Positions 6,645 to 18,600 of a stretch of 22,306 nucleotides of DNA are shown in pieces. Made by a program: the position numbers and the translations under genes. This DNA comes from JBGSOW01 sp041738875 (GTDB lineage Bacteria; Patescibacteriota; Dojkabacteria; CALFHW01). Position 1 is the stretch's first letter, and each line of letters opens with the position of its first letter. The notes beneath the pieces were generated by a model. That model worked only from the letters and a program-made list of their open reading frames with translations. It had not been told where the DNA came from and did not search any database. The stretch is taken from assembly GCA_041738875.1 (NCBI GenBank), contig JBGSOW010000008.1, positions 1-22,306 on the forward strand, written 5' to 3'.

Positions 6645-7508
6645 TTAAGATATATTTATAACAGAAACTATATTCCCAGTCTTGGTTTCAATAATTTCAC
6701 CGCTAGACGTAATAATAGATCGACCACTATTAAAGAATTGCACAGCATTTGCCTCTACCTCGCGAATCATTGATATTTCACCTGTCTCGGGATTTATATT
6801 TATAAGGGATCTTTTCCCGGTCTTTATGTTAGTTCTAACACCATACACCACCAGATTCTCTTTGTCATATACCAAATTTAAAATCATTTCATCACTAGAC
6901 AATTCCACACTCCAGACTTGATCTAGATTTAGTTTATTGTAACAATGCAATTGGTTTCCTTCGGCAATAAGAAATCTTTTACCAATGAAACATATATCAA
7001 AAACAAGGTTCGTACCTGATCTAATCTCTCCCAAGATATTAGAGTTAAGCGAAACTATAATTTTACCTTTATTTATGTGAAACATAACCTCATGCCCATC
7101 AATATCATCCCATATTTTACTTACTCCAAGTAACTTAGAGATGATCTCTCCAGTTTTCTCTTTAAGTAAAAAAGTACCGTCTTTTTCAGAAGATACGTAT
7201 ATATGCTCAGAGTTTTTAACACTTGGTTTAATTATTTGCAATTGTTTAATTGTCTTATTTTGCCAAATCAGTAGTCCATTATTGATGTCGTAAGCGCTTA
7301 TACCATATTTGTTATATGCACCTGCTAGTATATTTTTGTTGTCGTTCGATATAGAAAGTCTAGTCCCACCGAAATCTAGATTAGTTTTAAATGCAGAGAC
7401 TTGCTTCATTACTAACAGCTCATATACATAAACCATACTCTTAAACTCCCCAAAAGCTACAAACTTATCATTATTATCTATTGCTATGTGTCTAATAGTT
7501 TTTTTCAT
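6645..7508 (-). CDS. Soluble WD40/PQQ-like beta-propeller protein in the immunity array (287 aa)
   Basis: A cytoplasmic protein (no signal peptide) built of repeated four-strand blades of about 40 residues. Examples are RHIAIDNNDKFVAFGEFKS, RLSISNDNKNILAGAYNK, DINNGLLIWQNK, KTGEIISKLLG, LHCYNKLNLDQVWSVEL and NPETGEISMI. D-x-x-x-G-x-x-x-W patterns resemble PQQ/quinoprotein-like propellers, and the opening resembles WD40. There are no catalytic residues. It lies 13 nt behind the Imm11-like gene and so belongs to the array. Its likely role is immunity or binding of a toxin tip by a large protein-interaction surface. A housekeeping role cannot be excluded. It is not closely similar to the membrane-anchored propeller at 19075-20316. 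Confidence 0.6.
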   Translation of the reverse strand: MKKTIRHIAIDNNDKFVAFGEFKSMVYVYELLVMKQVSAFKTNLDFGGTRLSISNDNKNILAGAYNKYGISAYDINNGLLIWQNKTIKQLQIIKPSVKNSEHIYVSSEKDGTFLLKEKTGEIISKLLGVSKIWDDIDGHEVMFHINKGKIIVSLNSNILGEIRSGTNLVFDICFIGKRFLIAEGNQLHCYNKLNLDQVWSVELSSDEMILNLVYDKENLVVYGVRTNIKTGKRSLININPETGEISMIREVEANAVQFFNSGRSIITSSGEIIETKTGNIVSVINIS

Positions 7509-7521
7509 AATTACTACGAAA

Positions 7522-8133
7522 TTATTTGCTATTTGATATATTTACCTCACTAAATCTAAATCCAGTTAATTTTGATTTCTCTAAAGCTTCCTTGGTTGCT
7601 TCATCACAAATAACTGATGTCCCTAGGTATTTAACCGCATGTATGCCTTGGTATTTATTGACGAGAGGTTCTACATATACTTCATTGACGGGAGTTCCTG
7701 ACCCTGATAATCTGACTTGGTTATTTTTCACAAATGCATTCATTCTTGTTAGATCTAAAATATCTATATGGTTGAAAAATATCATTTTATAGTCAGAATT
7801 TTCCGAATTGGTAAACTTGATCGGAATAGAATAGTACTCTATATTCAAGTTGTCTAAGAATTTTCTTGCTCTAGAATTAACACCTACGAAATTTATATCT
7901 ATGCTTAAAAAGTCAGGAGGAGGTTGTTCGTCCTGTCTATCTTTTTGGTGATCTAATGTTATATCAATTGAACTAATACTATCTAAATCGTTCTTATATG
8001 TTAATTCTATAATATCATTAACTTTAGGTTTATTTACAATTTCACCATTACTGAGTATAAGTTTTTCAAGCCAACCAAAAGATACATACTGATTTTTTGG
8101 TCGACTCGATACTATAAATTCATACCATCTCAT
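7522..8133 (-). CDS. Imm11/DUF1629-like immunity protein, probable cognate of the giant toxin (203 aa)
   Basis: It starts 10 nt after the stop of the giant Rhs toxin, the standard place for the cognate immunity gene. Motifs: PPPDFLSIDINFVGVNSRAR, KFLDNLNIEYYSIPIKF, YKMIFFNHIDILDL (about residues 75-135), then AVKYLGTSVICDEATKEALE and KLTGFRFSEV at the C-terminus. The order (RARKFLD helix, hydrophobic KMIFFN strand, late VICDEATKEAL helix, L-T-G-x-R-F end) fits the Imm11/DUF1629-Imm43 group. That group is distantly related to the double-CXXCG family seen at 3215-3865, but lacks its Cys pairs. It should bind and block the DUF2380-like nuclease of the tip in the producer's cytoplasm. The 10-nt spacing implies cotranscription with the toxin. 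Confidence 0.7.
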   Translation of the reverse strand: MRWYEFIVSSRPKNQYVSFGWLEKLILSNGEIVNKPKVNDIIELTYKNDLDSISSIDITLDHQKDRQDEQPPPDFLSIDINFVGVNSRARKFLDNLNIEYYSIPIKFTNSENSDYKMIFFNHIDILDLTRMNAFVKNNQVRLSGSGTPVNEVYVEPLVNKYQGIHAVKYLGTSVICDEATKEALEKSKLTGFRFSEVNISNSK

Positions 8134-8143
8134 ATTATTTGAT

Positions 8144-9640
8144 TCAAAAATTTATATCTTGTCCATATTTTTTCATTAAAAACTTACCTTGATCCAGAAC
8201 ATCAGACTTTGAATACTCTTTGTTTCTTCTAAACCAATTATCCCATTCATTATTATAAGACTTTGACATACTAGAATGATTACCTTTTTTCCCCGGGGTA
8301 GCATCCCACCAAGAACCATATTTCGGGTGGTGAATATCAATACCTGCTTTATTAAACCTTTCTGCAAGATCTTTTTGTTGCGGGAAAACATGATGAGCTT
8401 GATGGTTAGGACTAGGTTTAGGACTTATTTCATTTAAATTTCTTGCGAAATTATTACTGCTATATTTTAATCCGTTTCCAATAACATTATTACTCCCACT
8501 GCTAGATCTTATTGTGCTACTCTGTATGTTTAGTTTACTTGCACTTGCGACATCTTCTACAGTATCTACAGTCTTCCCTACCTTTGATAGTTTTGATGCT
8601 GTCTTTCCTGCTGTAGTGAAATTCCCTAGTATTGGTATGGCAGCGGCAATTGATAACCCAGCATTTACTCCATCACCTTCAAGTGCGTAAATTATACCAT
8701 GCACTACATCTATAGGCTCTCCAATTATAGGTATCATTCCTCCTGCATCTAGAGCGGTGTGTGCTATCTCCGAAAAGACTCCCGATTGGCCTTCTTGAAT
8801 TGCAGTTGATGAGTCATTACGTATTCGGTTATACAATACTTCTTGATTAGCATTCTTAAGTTCAGTAATCTTTTCTTGAATTACATTCAAATATTCTGCA
8901 TCTGTAAAGCCTTCCGCTACAAGAATATTGTAAACGACTTCTAATACATCTATATTGTCTTGATTATCCCGCTTCGCCTTACCGAGTATTTCCGATTGGT
9001 ATTCAGTAGTAGTAATTGATTTTCCGTGTTTACCATGATTATATGCTTTTTCTGCAATTCTAAATGGAATTGATAAAAGTGTATCGGCAACATAATTAAA
9101 ATTGTCAGCAGTTTGAGTAAAATCCCATTTTTGATGACTTATCGAAGGATTTTGAGCCATTATCGTTTTTATAGTAGTTGAGGATGATTCTCCCGATTTG
9201 ATTCTTTGAATTATAGGTGACGCATTTGAACTAGCTCTTGCTTTTCTCTCTAACTCATCTTTTTTAGATTTCAAAGTGTTGATCTCAGCCTGCACTCTGT
9301 CAGTCATTCTCTGGAATTCACTCAAATTCCCATAAGCCTTAGTATAAGTATTTAGAGCAAGCAGGTAGTTACTTCCACTCTCAATATAATTCCCATAGGC
9401 TTTATACTCCTCTTGCTGTGCTTGGTGCACTTGGTTATTAAATATTCCAAATATATTTACTCTTTGCCAATTCAAGCGATTGCCAGCTTGATATTGATAG
9501 TTCTTAAAATCTTGATCATTTATTCCTTTCAATAAATTTACACGATCGTAATTTCTTTTCATGAAGTCAAGCTCGAACTCCTGACTATAAATTTTTTGTT
9601 TCAAAGAATCTAATTCACTTTGCGAGCTGAAGCCGTAAAC
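8144..9640 (-). other. Exchangeable C-terminal tip module of the giant toxin
   Basis: This segment follows the end of the Rhs core (Asp3146-Val-Tyr-Gly-Phe). It encodes a helical, Gln/Asn/Lys-rich linker; a hydrophobic pre-toxin segment containing GGMIPIIGEPIDVVHGIIYA and AAAIPILGNF; and the 85-residue nuclease. The nuclease layout (AHHVFPQ, F-N-K-A-G-I-D-I-H, a late His, Y-N-N-E-W-D-N-W-F, final K-Y-G) closely follows the DUF2380/TIGR02269 (SitA6) family of the HNH/EndoVII type. In Rhs systems everything past the core is replaced as a unit with its immunity gene (established), and the downstream array is consistent with that. Confidence 0.7.
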
Positions 9641-12600
9641 GTCTACGTTGTTTACTGGGTTTTGGTCTACGAAGGCGTATCTGTTTCTGCTTGACGGGTG
9701 ATTTGTTCTGCCTCTATAGCTGTCTAGTTTGTTCCACGTTCCATTTGCAGCATCGTAGTATCTCGAGCCATAGTAGCTGAATTTCGTTTCTACGTCGTAA
9801 ATCTGACCAGAGTATTGTCTAGATGAGAAATCAGGCATACCAGAGCCGTGAGCCGATGATTTCGTATTGTTTAATTTATTACCGTATTCATCAAACCTAT
9901 GTTGGTTTATAAATGTTGGGCCTCTCATGGAAATAGGTGTCGTAAAATTCTCATTTCCACCATTAGTCGTTGCTTCGTATCTCAAATCAATTCCAGTCTG
10001 AGCAACGACACTACCCAATCCATCTGGAGCAAGGTAAGAAAATCTCTGATTACTATCCGGAGTTACCAACCAATCGTTTGCACCACCACCAGGTCTCTGC
10101 TCCCACGACCAAGTACTTGTAAGAGAGCTCACTTCGCGCTCAGCAACATCCATCATCGCAACAGGAATTGGCATATCTTTCTGAACATCCAGAAGGAAAT
10201 GATTAGTATGAAGATTAAACACGCCGTCACTTGCAGCGTAAATACTTGCGTCCACTCGTTTCGTGTAGTCAGCAAGAAGATCAAAACCCAACTTTTCATA
10301 AACATATTCCTGACTCTCAACACCATCATATGCCTCGTTCTGAGTATTTGAGCCAAGAGGACCTGCATTTGCATTCACTTTCCCAATTCTCCTACCCAAA
10401 CCATCATAATTGTAATTAATCAGATAATTTTCCTGTTCACTACCAGTTGTTGCAAATCTACTATTTACCGAAGTAAGTTGATTGTCACGATCGTAACCCA
10501 TTTGAATAAATTCACCAGATGACACATGATTTTTCGAAACCTGATTACCATTATCGTCGTAAGAATAAGTCCAATCGTTTTCAGAAAGCAATTGGTTATT
10601 TTCATTGTAGGTATAGTTGATAGTATTCGCCCCCCCCAGTCTGTTGCTATTCATAGACAGTCTGTTTCCGTTACCGTCGTAGTTGTATGAAGTCGTATAG
10701 GTTTGATCAATCGTATGCTCAGGGTGAGTTGAAGTATGAATAACAGATTTAACCCTTCTCGTTTTGTCGTAGGTATAGTTTTCCGATGATGAGTATGTAT
10801 TTGATGAACTACAGTTATTATCTTTGTCGCAATTAGTAATAATAGAGGTACTAACTCGATCTTGATTTGCGTTAAGGGTGTATGCAAATCTTGCAATGAA
10901 ATAATCAACATGTGCTGTCTTCCCAATCAAATGTTTATAGGTATTCACGTTAATTAATTGATTATTCTTCCCATATACATACTGAGTACCCGTCCCATTT
11001 GGATTTGTTTGCCTTACAAGATTTCCAGCAAGATCATACGTGAACCTTGTCATAAGAGAAATACCAGATGATTGCGTAAGAGAATCACCACTATATCTAA
11101 CAAACATGTTCGATATATAGTTCTCACCATTATGGATATATTCTACCTGCGTCTGATCCGGATATATTTGTTTGGTCACGTTTCCTGCATTATTGTATTC
11201 ATATCCCATTGAATAACCTCTAGAATCAGACGCATTCGTCATTCTATAAGCATTATCGTACGTGAAGTTATTAGTAAGTGAGGAGTTATTTACAGATATA
11301 ATATTACCAACATTGTCATATGAGTAGTAGACTGATTCTTGTTGTGGATTTTGGTCGCCATCTAGGAATTCTTTTGCAGTTATTCTTCCTATACTATCGT
11401 AGTTTTGGCGAATAACCTGACCCTTAGGATCAACTGTTCTAGTTTTATTGCCCATTTTGTCATATTCATAGTTCCATGTTTTGCCAGAAGGATCTTTCTC
11501 ACTGATCAAATAGTTCAAATCGTTGTAAGTGTATGTTGAAACTCCACCAAGAGGGTTGATTTCCTTTGTAAGATTCCCGTATACATCGTATTCGTATCTA
11601 GTTACTCCTCCTTCAGCGTCAGTTACATTCAATAGTCTGCCCAAAGTATCGTATTCATAATTAGTGTCATTCCCTAGACCGTCTTTAGTCTTCACCACCC
11701 GACCTAAAGAGTCATAAGTATTATCTTCTCTGACAAATACTCCACCCGTTGCTTTTAGTTTTCTATTTAAAGAGTCGTAAGTGTATGTTTCTATACCACC
11801 GAGAGGATTTACTTCTTCTACCAGATTATCGTTGGCATCATAAACATATGTATGATTACCATTTATTGCATTTTTATATGTCGCAAGTCTGTTCTTTGAG
11901 TCGTAAGTATATGTACGGGCACTATTCATTTGGTTGATTGCTTTAGTCACATTGCCGTTTGGGTCATATTCATATTGGATTGTTGTATTCAAAGAATCCG
12001 TTTCTGTCAATAAACGATTATTAGCATCATAGGCACTTGTAGTCGCATTACCATTTTCATCAATTACCTGCGTTACATTACCATTTGGATCGTAGTTAAA
12101 CAGTTTTGTCTTACCTTCTGAGTTAGTTATTTTCGTATTCCTGGATAGTTCATTATATTCGTATGAAGTAGTATTCCCATTTGCATCTGTCACGCCTATT
12201 ACATTACCTAGATTATCGTGAGAGTATACTGTTTCGACCAGCCCCAAGCTATCACTTTGGAAAAGGGATTTTACCCTGCGACCCAAACTATCGTATTCAT
12301 TGATATCAGTTTTGTTGTTTGGGTCGATAGTACCTGTGAGTTTACCCATTGAGTTAAAACTATAACCCCAGATCTGCCCCTTTTCATCCGTTTTATTTAC
12401 AACCCTATCCAAAGCATCGTATGAATAACTGACTACAATACCCTGCTGGTTGGTTTGCATATTCAGGTTACCGTTGTTGTCGTGGATGTATGTGATTACA
12501 CCGTTTGTAGGATCTGTGACAGAAGCTATTCTATTTGCAGGATCGTAGAAGTATTGGGTGAGGTTGTTATTACCATCAAACTTCCTTACTACATTCCCAA

Positions 12601-15600
12601 CCTCATCAAATTCAGTCTTTGTGCTTACCGTTCCATCGGGTGCAATAGTAGAAGTTTGTCTATTTCTAGAATCGTAAGTATAACTTTCAACATTATTTAG
12701 TGGATCAATTTTTTTGATAAGATTACCGTTTGCGTCGTAATTAAAGGTAGTAACGAAGCCCATAGCATCGGTTTTCGTACGAATTTTGCCGTCTGGAGTG
12801 TACGTGTAGTAGCTGAAATTGCCATTTGGATCTTTTTCACTGATAAGTTTACCCGATTTATCATATGTATAATCCAGTCTTACATTCAAAGGCATTATTT
12901 CAGCCGTTTTTCTGTTTAGCTGATCATAGATGTAAGTGGTTTGGTTTCCTTTGGCATCTTTTTTATTTATAAGATTGCCTATCTCGTCGTAGCTGTATTC
13001 ATCGTTTAAAGGCTCTGGTAAGTCAGTAGCGACCCTACTCTCTTTTATCTTGCGACCAACAGCGTCATAGGTGAATTCTTCAACTAAATTATTTGGATAA
13101 ATTATTTTCAGTAGTCGTCCATCCAAGTCGTACTCAAGTTGAGATATTTGCCCAAGCCTATCTGTTATCTTGGTTTGGTTTCCTAGAGAATCGTACTCAT
13201 AAATCGTTTTTTGACCTTTAAAGTCTGACTCTTCTAGAACTTCCCCTGAAGGATTGTATGTATAAGTCTTCTGATGTCCAAGTGGATTTATTTCTTTAGT
13301 TAATCTATTTAATTTATCGTATATGAAGTTTGCTACCTCACCTCTCTCATCTCTTTTGCTTAATAGATTACCATTTGGAGAATATGTCGAGTACACAAAA
13401 CTCTCGTCAGGGTGGGTGATTCTAGTTGTTCTATTGAAGTCATCAAAAGTATATGTCGTGGCCTGGCCTTTTGCGTCGATCTTTTTTACGATATTGTTGT
13501 TTCCATCGTATTCGTTGCGCTCTGTGGTTGTCGTGTTTACTCCATCGACTATCGAATTTTTATTTGTAGCAATCAGTCTACCAAGGCCGTCGTATTCGAA
13601 ACTCTGCGTGCGGTTTTCCTCGTCTGTCTGTGTTAAAACATTGCCAGTTAAATCATATGAGTATACTTTTACATGCCCTATTTGATTCACTTCACTCGTG
13701 ATTTGATCGTATTGGTCGTAGTTGAAGCTAGTTGAGTGGTTTCTGGCGTCAGTTTCTTTTGTTTTTAAGTTATTAAGATTGTATTCAAAAGTACTCTGAT
13801 TACCTAAATGATCAATTTTACTCAATAAATTACCAACTGAATCATAAGTCATGGTGGTGATCGTACCTCCAAAACTCACATTCTCTATCAAATTACCTAC
13901 TTTGTCGTATTTATTACTCGAAGTCTGGTTTTGCGAATTTGTGGTACTAAGGAGTCTATTGAAATTGTCATATTCAAGCTTTGTAGTATGTCCCAGAGTA
14001 TTAGTTAGCTCAACCAGATTTCCGTTCGCGTCATATTTATATTGTTCTCCACTGCCATTACCGAGGTCTTCCAGTACGTTCTTTTTGGTAAGAAGCTGGT
14101 TCTGCCCATCGAATGTGTACCTCGTAATATTCCCCTCAAAATCTGATTCTGAAATTATATTCCCCCAGAAATCGTATTCCATTGTTCTTGTTTGTCCCGA
14201 ACGTGTTACTGAAGTTACTAGATCCATGGAATTGTATTGGTAAGATGTCTCAACACCGTTTGAATCGGTTTCAGTTGCAATCTCTTCACCCGGGTAATAC
14301 GTCCGGGAATTGTTTGAAAGAAGAACTCCTGACGCATCGAAGTATTCTGAACTCACATTCCTTCCAGTACTGTCATATGCATGCACTACGTAATTACCTT
14401 TCGGGTCAGTTTCTTTTGTTTTTAAACCGTTTCCGTTGTATTCAAATAATTGTATTCTATCTCCTGTTTGAATCTTTATAAGGTTGTAGTTGTTGTCATA
14501 CGTATAGAAAGTTTCGACACCAAGTGCGTTTACTTCTCGTATAAGATTCCCAAGTAGATCATAATAATTTTGAGTTACTCCTCCTCTAGAATCTGTTTGT
14601 GATGTTTTTTGGTTTAAAGAATTGTATGTGTGTGAAGTTGTATTTCCAAGAGGATCAGTTTCTTGGAGAATATTTCCAAGAACGTCGTTGACGTAAGTAG
14701 TTTTGACAATTGAGGCACCGATAGTGCTATTTGAATTTATATAGCCATTACTATCGTACGTCTGATAGGTTGTCGCGCCATTATTATAATTATTTACATA
14801 AACTCCAGTATTCCCAAAGCCAACTACATCATCAATCCCATCGCCGTCTATATCACCTAAAAGCCTTACATCTTTATCGATAGTCCAATTACCAGCTGCT
14901 GAAACAAATCTGGTGTCTATAACACTCTTATTGGCAAAACTGTTCCCAGTAGAAAATTCAACCTCTACCGAATTTTCTCCGAAACCTACTATGTCATAAA
15001 TCCCATTGCCGTCTATATCAGCAACTGTTCTTATATGGTCTGGGTTATTCCAACCAGAATTAGTTGCGAAATTTGATGACCAAAGAGTTTTAGGTAAGAA
15101 TTGCGAGCCATCAGATAAAGAAACGTAAACTCCATCGGGACCAAATCCCACAATATCTGCCTTTCCGTCTCCATTTACGTCAGCTACATATCTTGGGTGA
15201 TTGTTTACTTCCCAACCTTGTCCAATTGTAAAATCAGTCAACCAATTCGACATAGATGTGAAATTTGTCCCAGTAGAAAGAGAAACCTTTACTTCATTTT
15301 CATGGAATCCAATTAAATCGACTTTACCATCTCCATTTACATCCGCAAGCATTCTTGGGTTTCGGTTAACTCTCCAACCTGTATTTTCAGAATAAGAATT
15401 CCAAAGCCATGCAGTAGCATTTAGGAACTTAGTTCCGTTCGAGATACTTACTGCCACATGATTGGTACTTATATTTACAAAATCATCAATACCATTTCCG
15501 TCTACATCTCCAATCATTCTTACATGCGTATTTATATTCCATCCATCGTTATATCCATATCTATCGTGCCAACGTTGACTTACTTCGAAATCATCTCCCT

Positions 15601-18600
15601 CCGAAAGGGAAACATGTGTTCCATTATCTGCAAAACCAATAATATCGTCTTTACCATCGCCATTTACATCTCCAAGAAGTCTCAGATTTCGGTCAACTCG
15701 CCAGTTTTCTGTATATGAGAATTGTTCCGTCCATGGTTCAAAAGTGGTTACTTTATCTATTGTGGATATAAGTTGGCCTTCGGCATTATAGTTATAGATG
15801 ATTGATTTGCCGAGCGGGTCGGTCTCTTTGGTGAGGTTAAAGGTAACTGGGTCATATTGGAAAGTTTTTATCCTGTTATTACCATCTTCTTTTATCTGCA
15901 AAGGTTTACCTGCAGAATTGTAAGTAATTGCTGTTGATTTACCATCTGGATTTACTACTAGAGTTCTATTTCCTTTTTCATCGTACTCATAATTATAGAC
16001 TTTTCCATTTGGCAAAGTTTCTTTAATTCGGTCACCTCTATTATTGTATTCGTATTTTGATGTGTCACCGTTTGGTTTAATTACTTCAAGCAGATAGTTT
16101 TTGTTGTTATGTCTGTGCCTAGTAATACCACCCTCTTGATCGGTTAAAGTAGTGATTGTATCTGTTCCGCTGGTAGTATATGCATATGTTCTGGTATTGT
16201 TTCTACCATCTTTAATAGACAATACTCTTCCTAAACTATCATACGTGTTGTCCTCAATTTTTATACCGTTTGGATCAGTAATTGTTTTAATACGAAGAGT
16301 ACTTGGACTGCCTGCCGCTGCTATGTATGTATAGGTCGTCTTGCCATCTAAAGGATTCCAGACATCGCTTATGTGATTGTCAGCCAGATAGCTATATTTA
16401 ACTTTACGTCCTGATTTATCTGAGATGAAAGATATTCTTCCTGAAGAGTCATTGGACAAATTAAATTCCCTGCCATAGCGAGCGTCATTTACTTTGACTA
16501 GATAGCCGTTGCTATCGTATTGTAGATCGACTTCAGCGCCATTTGGGTAAGTAATTTTCTTTACTTTTCCAAATGTTTTAGGGCTTGTACCATTACCAAA
16601 AAATACAAAAGTCTGACCAGTTTGCTTATCTTTGTATGTGAAATCCCAGCTTGAATTTGCATTCCTCGTTAGATTTCCTTTACTTTCTGGGCTTATTGCA
16701 TTCAAAGTGCTACTAAAGAATCTATAGTCATAATCAGGTTCTTCAAAATGCTGTCCATGACCATCTGGGAAAAGTACTGTCCAAAGGGCGTAACCTCCAA
16801 AGTTGTTTGCAATAACCCTAATATCATAGGAGGTACGCCATCCAACACCAAGAATACCTACTGTTTTACTATCGGAGTTATATGTCCTTCTAAATTCAAA
16901 TGGTACGCCCGCAACCTCTGGGTATTTTAAATCGACCACAGTATGATCTAGGAAGCCATTAGCGGTGTTTACTGGGTCAGCTGGAGTTTGATGTGGTATT
17001 GCTGAAATACTTTGATTAGCAATATTTATGATGTCTGCACGATATCCTTGAGGTAAATGATAACCATAAGTTTTCAGTTTCCCTGGGTCGAAAGAAACTA
17101 TTTGATTTGCAGGTGCTTGAAAACCTTTGTAGATTATATTTATAGTTTTCGGAGAGGCCGTAAGCTGCGTTGCGCTGCCATTCGTAGTATCTAGCCCATA
17201 CATATAGAAAGTATGGTTCCCAGATGTGTATTCGTTTGGTATTTTGAACGTAAACCCATGATTTCCAGAAACACCATAGTACGAATTAACATCTTGCCTT
17301 GGTTTGTCTGCTAGCGCGAAAAATTCTTTTGCTGTACCACCTTGAGGAACGACAATTAATCTCACATAAATTGAACTACTCGAATGGTCAGGGTCAAACG
17401 CCCAACCACTAATCAAAAGACTTGTTGGATCAACTGCATCAAAGTGTCCGATAGGTGCTCTGTTTACGGTATTTATTGAATCAATTCTAAATGAATACTG
17501 CCCTGTATATGTGACATTTAACCTCACCAAGCTTCCTAAAAAGTGTGCGGCGTTGCTTATAATAAAGTTATAAGTCCTGCCCTGAGTTACGATTTTATAT
17601 TGATACGGACTAGTATTTGTCTGCCAAATCCCCTCAATATGACACTGTGCCCCTGACCACCAACCTTGCGAATACCTTGATACACAGGGAGTTGAATATT
17701 GTGGAGTGATAAATTGTTCATTTGGATCATTTACGATATATACAGGATCAACAATGCTATCTCCCCAACCGATAACTTCATCATCTATTAGCTCAAAATT
17801 AACGAGTAATTTCTCTCCCGAAGAAGTTAGAAAGCCGCCCTTTGCTTGACTAACATCGATGCCTGCTAGATTCACCAAAAGACCAGAAATATAAGGTGCT
17901 GCGAAACTAGTTCCTGAAAAGAATTCTGTAGAATGGTTCAAGCTTAATGAGTTTATTGCCTCACCCGGTGCCCAGAAATCTACCTTCTCACTCCTGCTTG
18001 AGAAAGAATTAACAACCAAATTTCTCCCTACTGACCCAACTGAGATAACGTTTTCATATACCGCAGGGTATAGAACTGAATTTGAAGAAGTGTTACCAGC
18101 TGCTGCAACGATTACTGAACCTTTAGCTGTTGCGTAGTCAATCGCCCTTTTCAATATTACTGAATCAAAATTGCCACCAACACTAATATTAATAATCTCA
18201 GCTTTTTGATTCGCCGCAAAAATTATTGCTGCTGCAAGGTCGCTATAAGTTCCCTTCCCTTCGTTATCTATTACTTTTAAAGGCATAATTTTTGCGTTCG
18301 GCGCTATTCCTAGAATTTCTCCCTTCTCAATATCTGCAGCAATAATTCCAGCTACTGCACAGCCGTGGTTAAGTTCGTCTTGCGCTAAAGAATCATTGTC
18401 TACAAAGTCCCAGCCATCAACTAATTTACCTTCTAAACTTGGATTATCAAGACATACTCCAGTATCAATAACTGCAACCACTTTTTCTTTTACATCAACT
18501 GTACTAACTGGATTTACTCGTGTGTACCCAATTTTTTCAAGTGCCCATTGCGATGGATACTCACTTCTTCCGAAATCAACGTCTGCAGGCGTATCAATAT

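Noticed and set aside
8176..8391. A second minus-strand frame (71 codons) inside the nuclease tip
   Set aside because: It overlaps the conserved nuclease codons in another frame and has no protein-like features.
13323..13685. Plus-strand open frames of up to 150 codons inside the giant toxin gene (also 9899-10351 and 13851-14243)
   Set aside because: They are opposite-strand shadows of the YD repeats, with Cys/Ser-rich low-plausibility translations and no motifs or ribosome-binding sites.
9800..14760. The repetitive stretch as a CRISPR array or tandem DNA repeat
   Set aside because: The periodicity is at the protein level (YD repeats) with divergent DNA; no identical spaced repeats are present.
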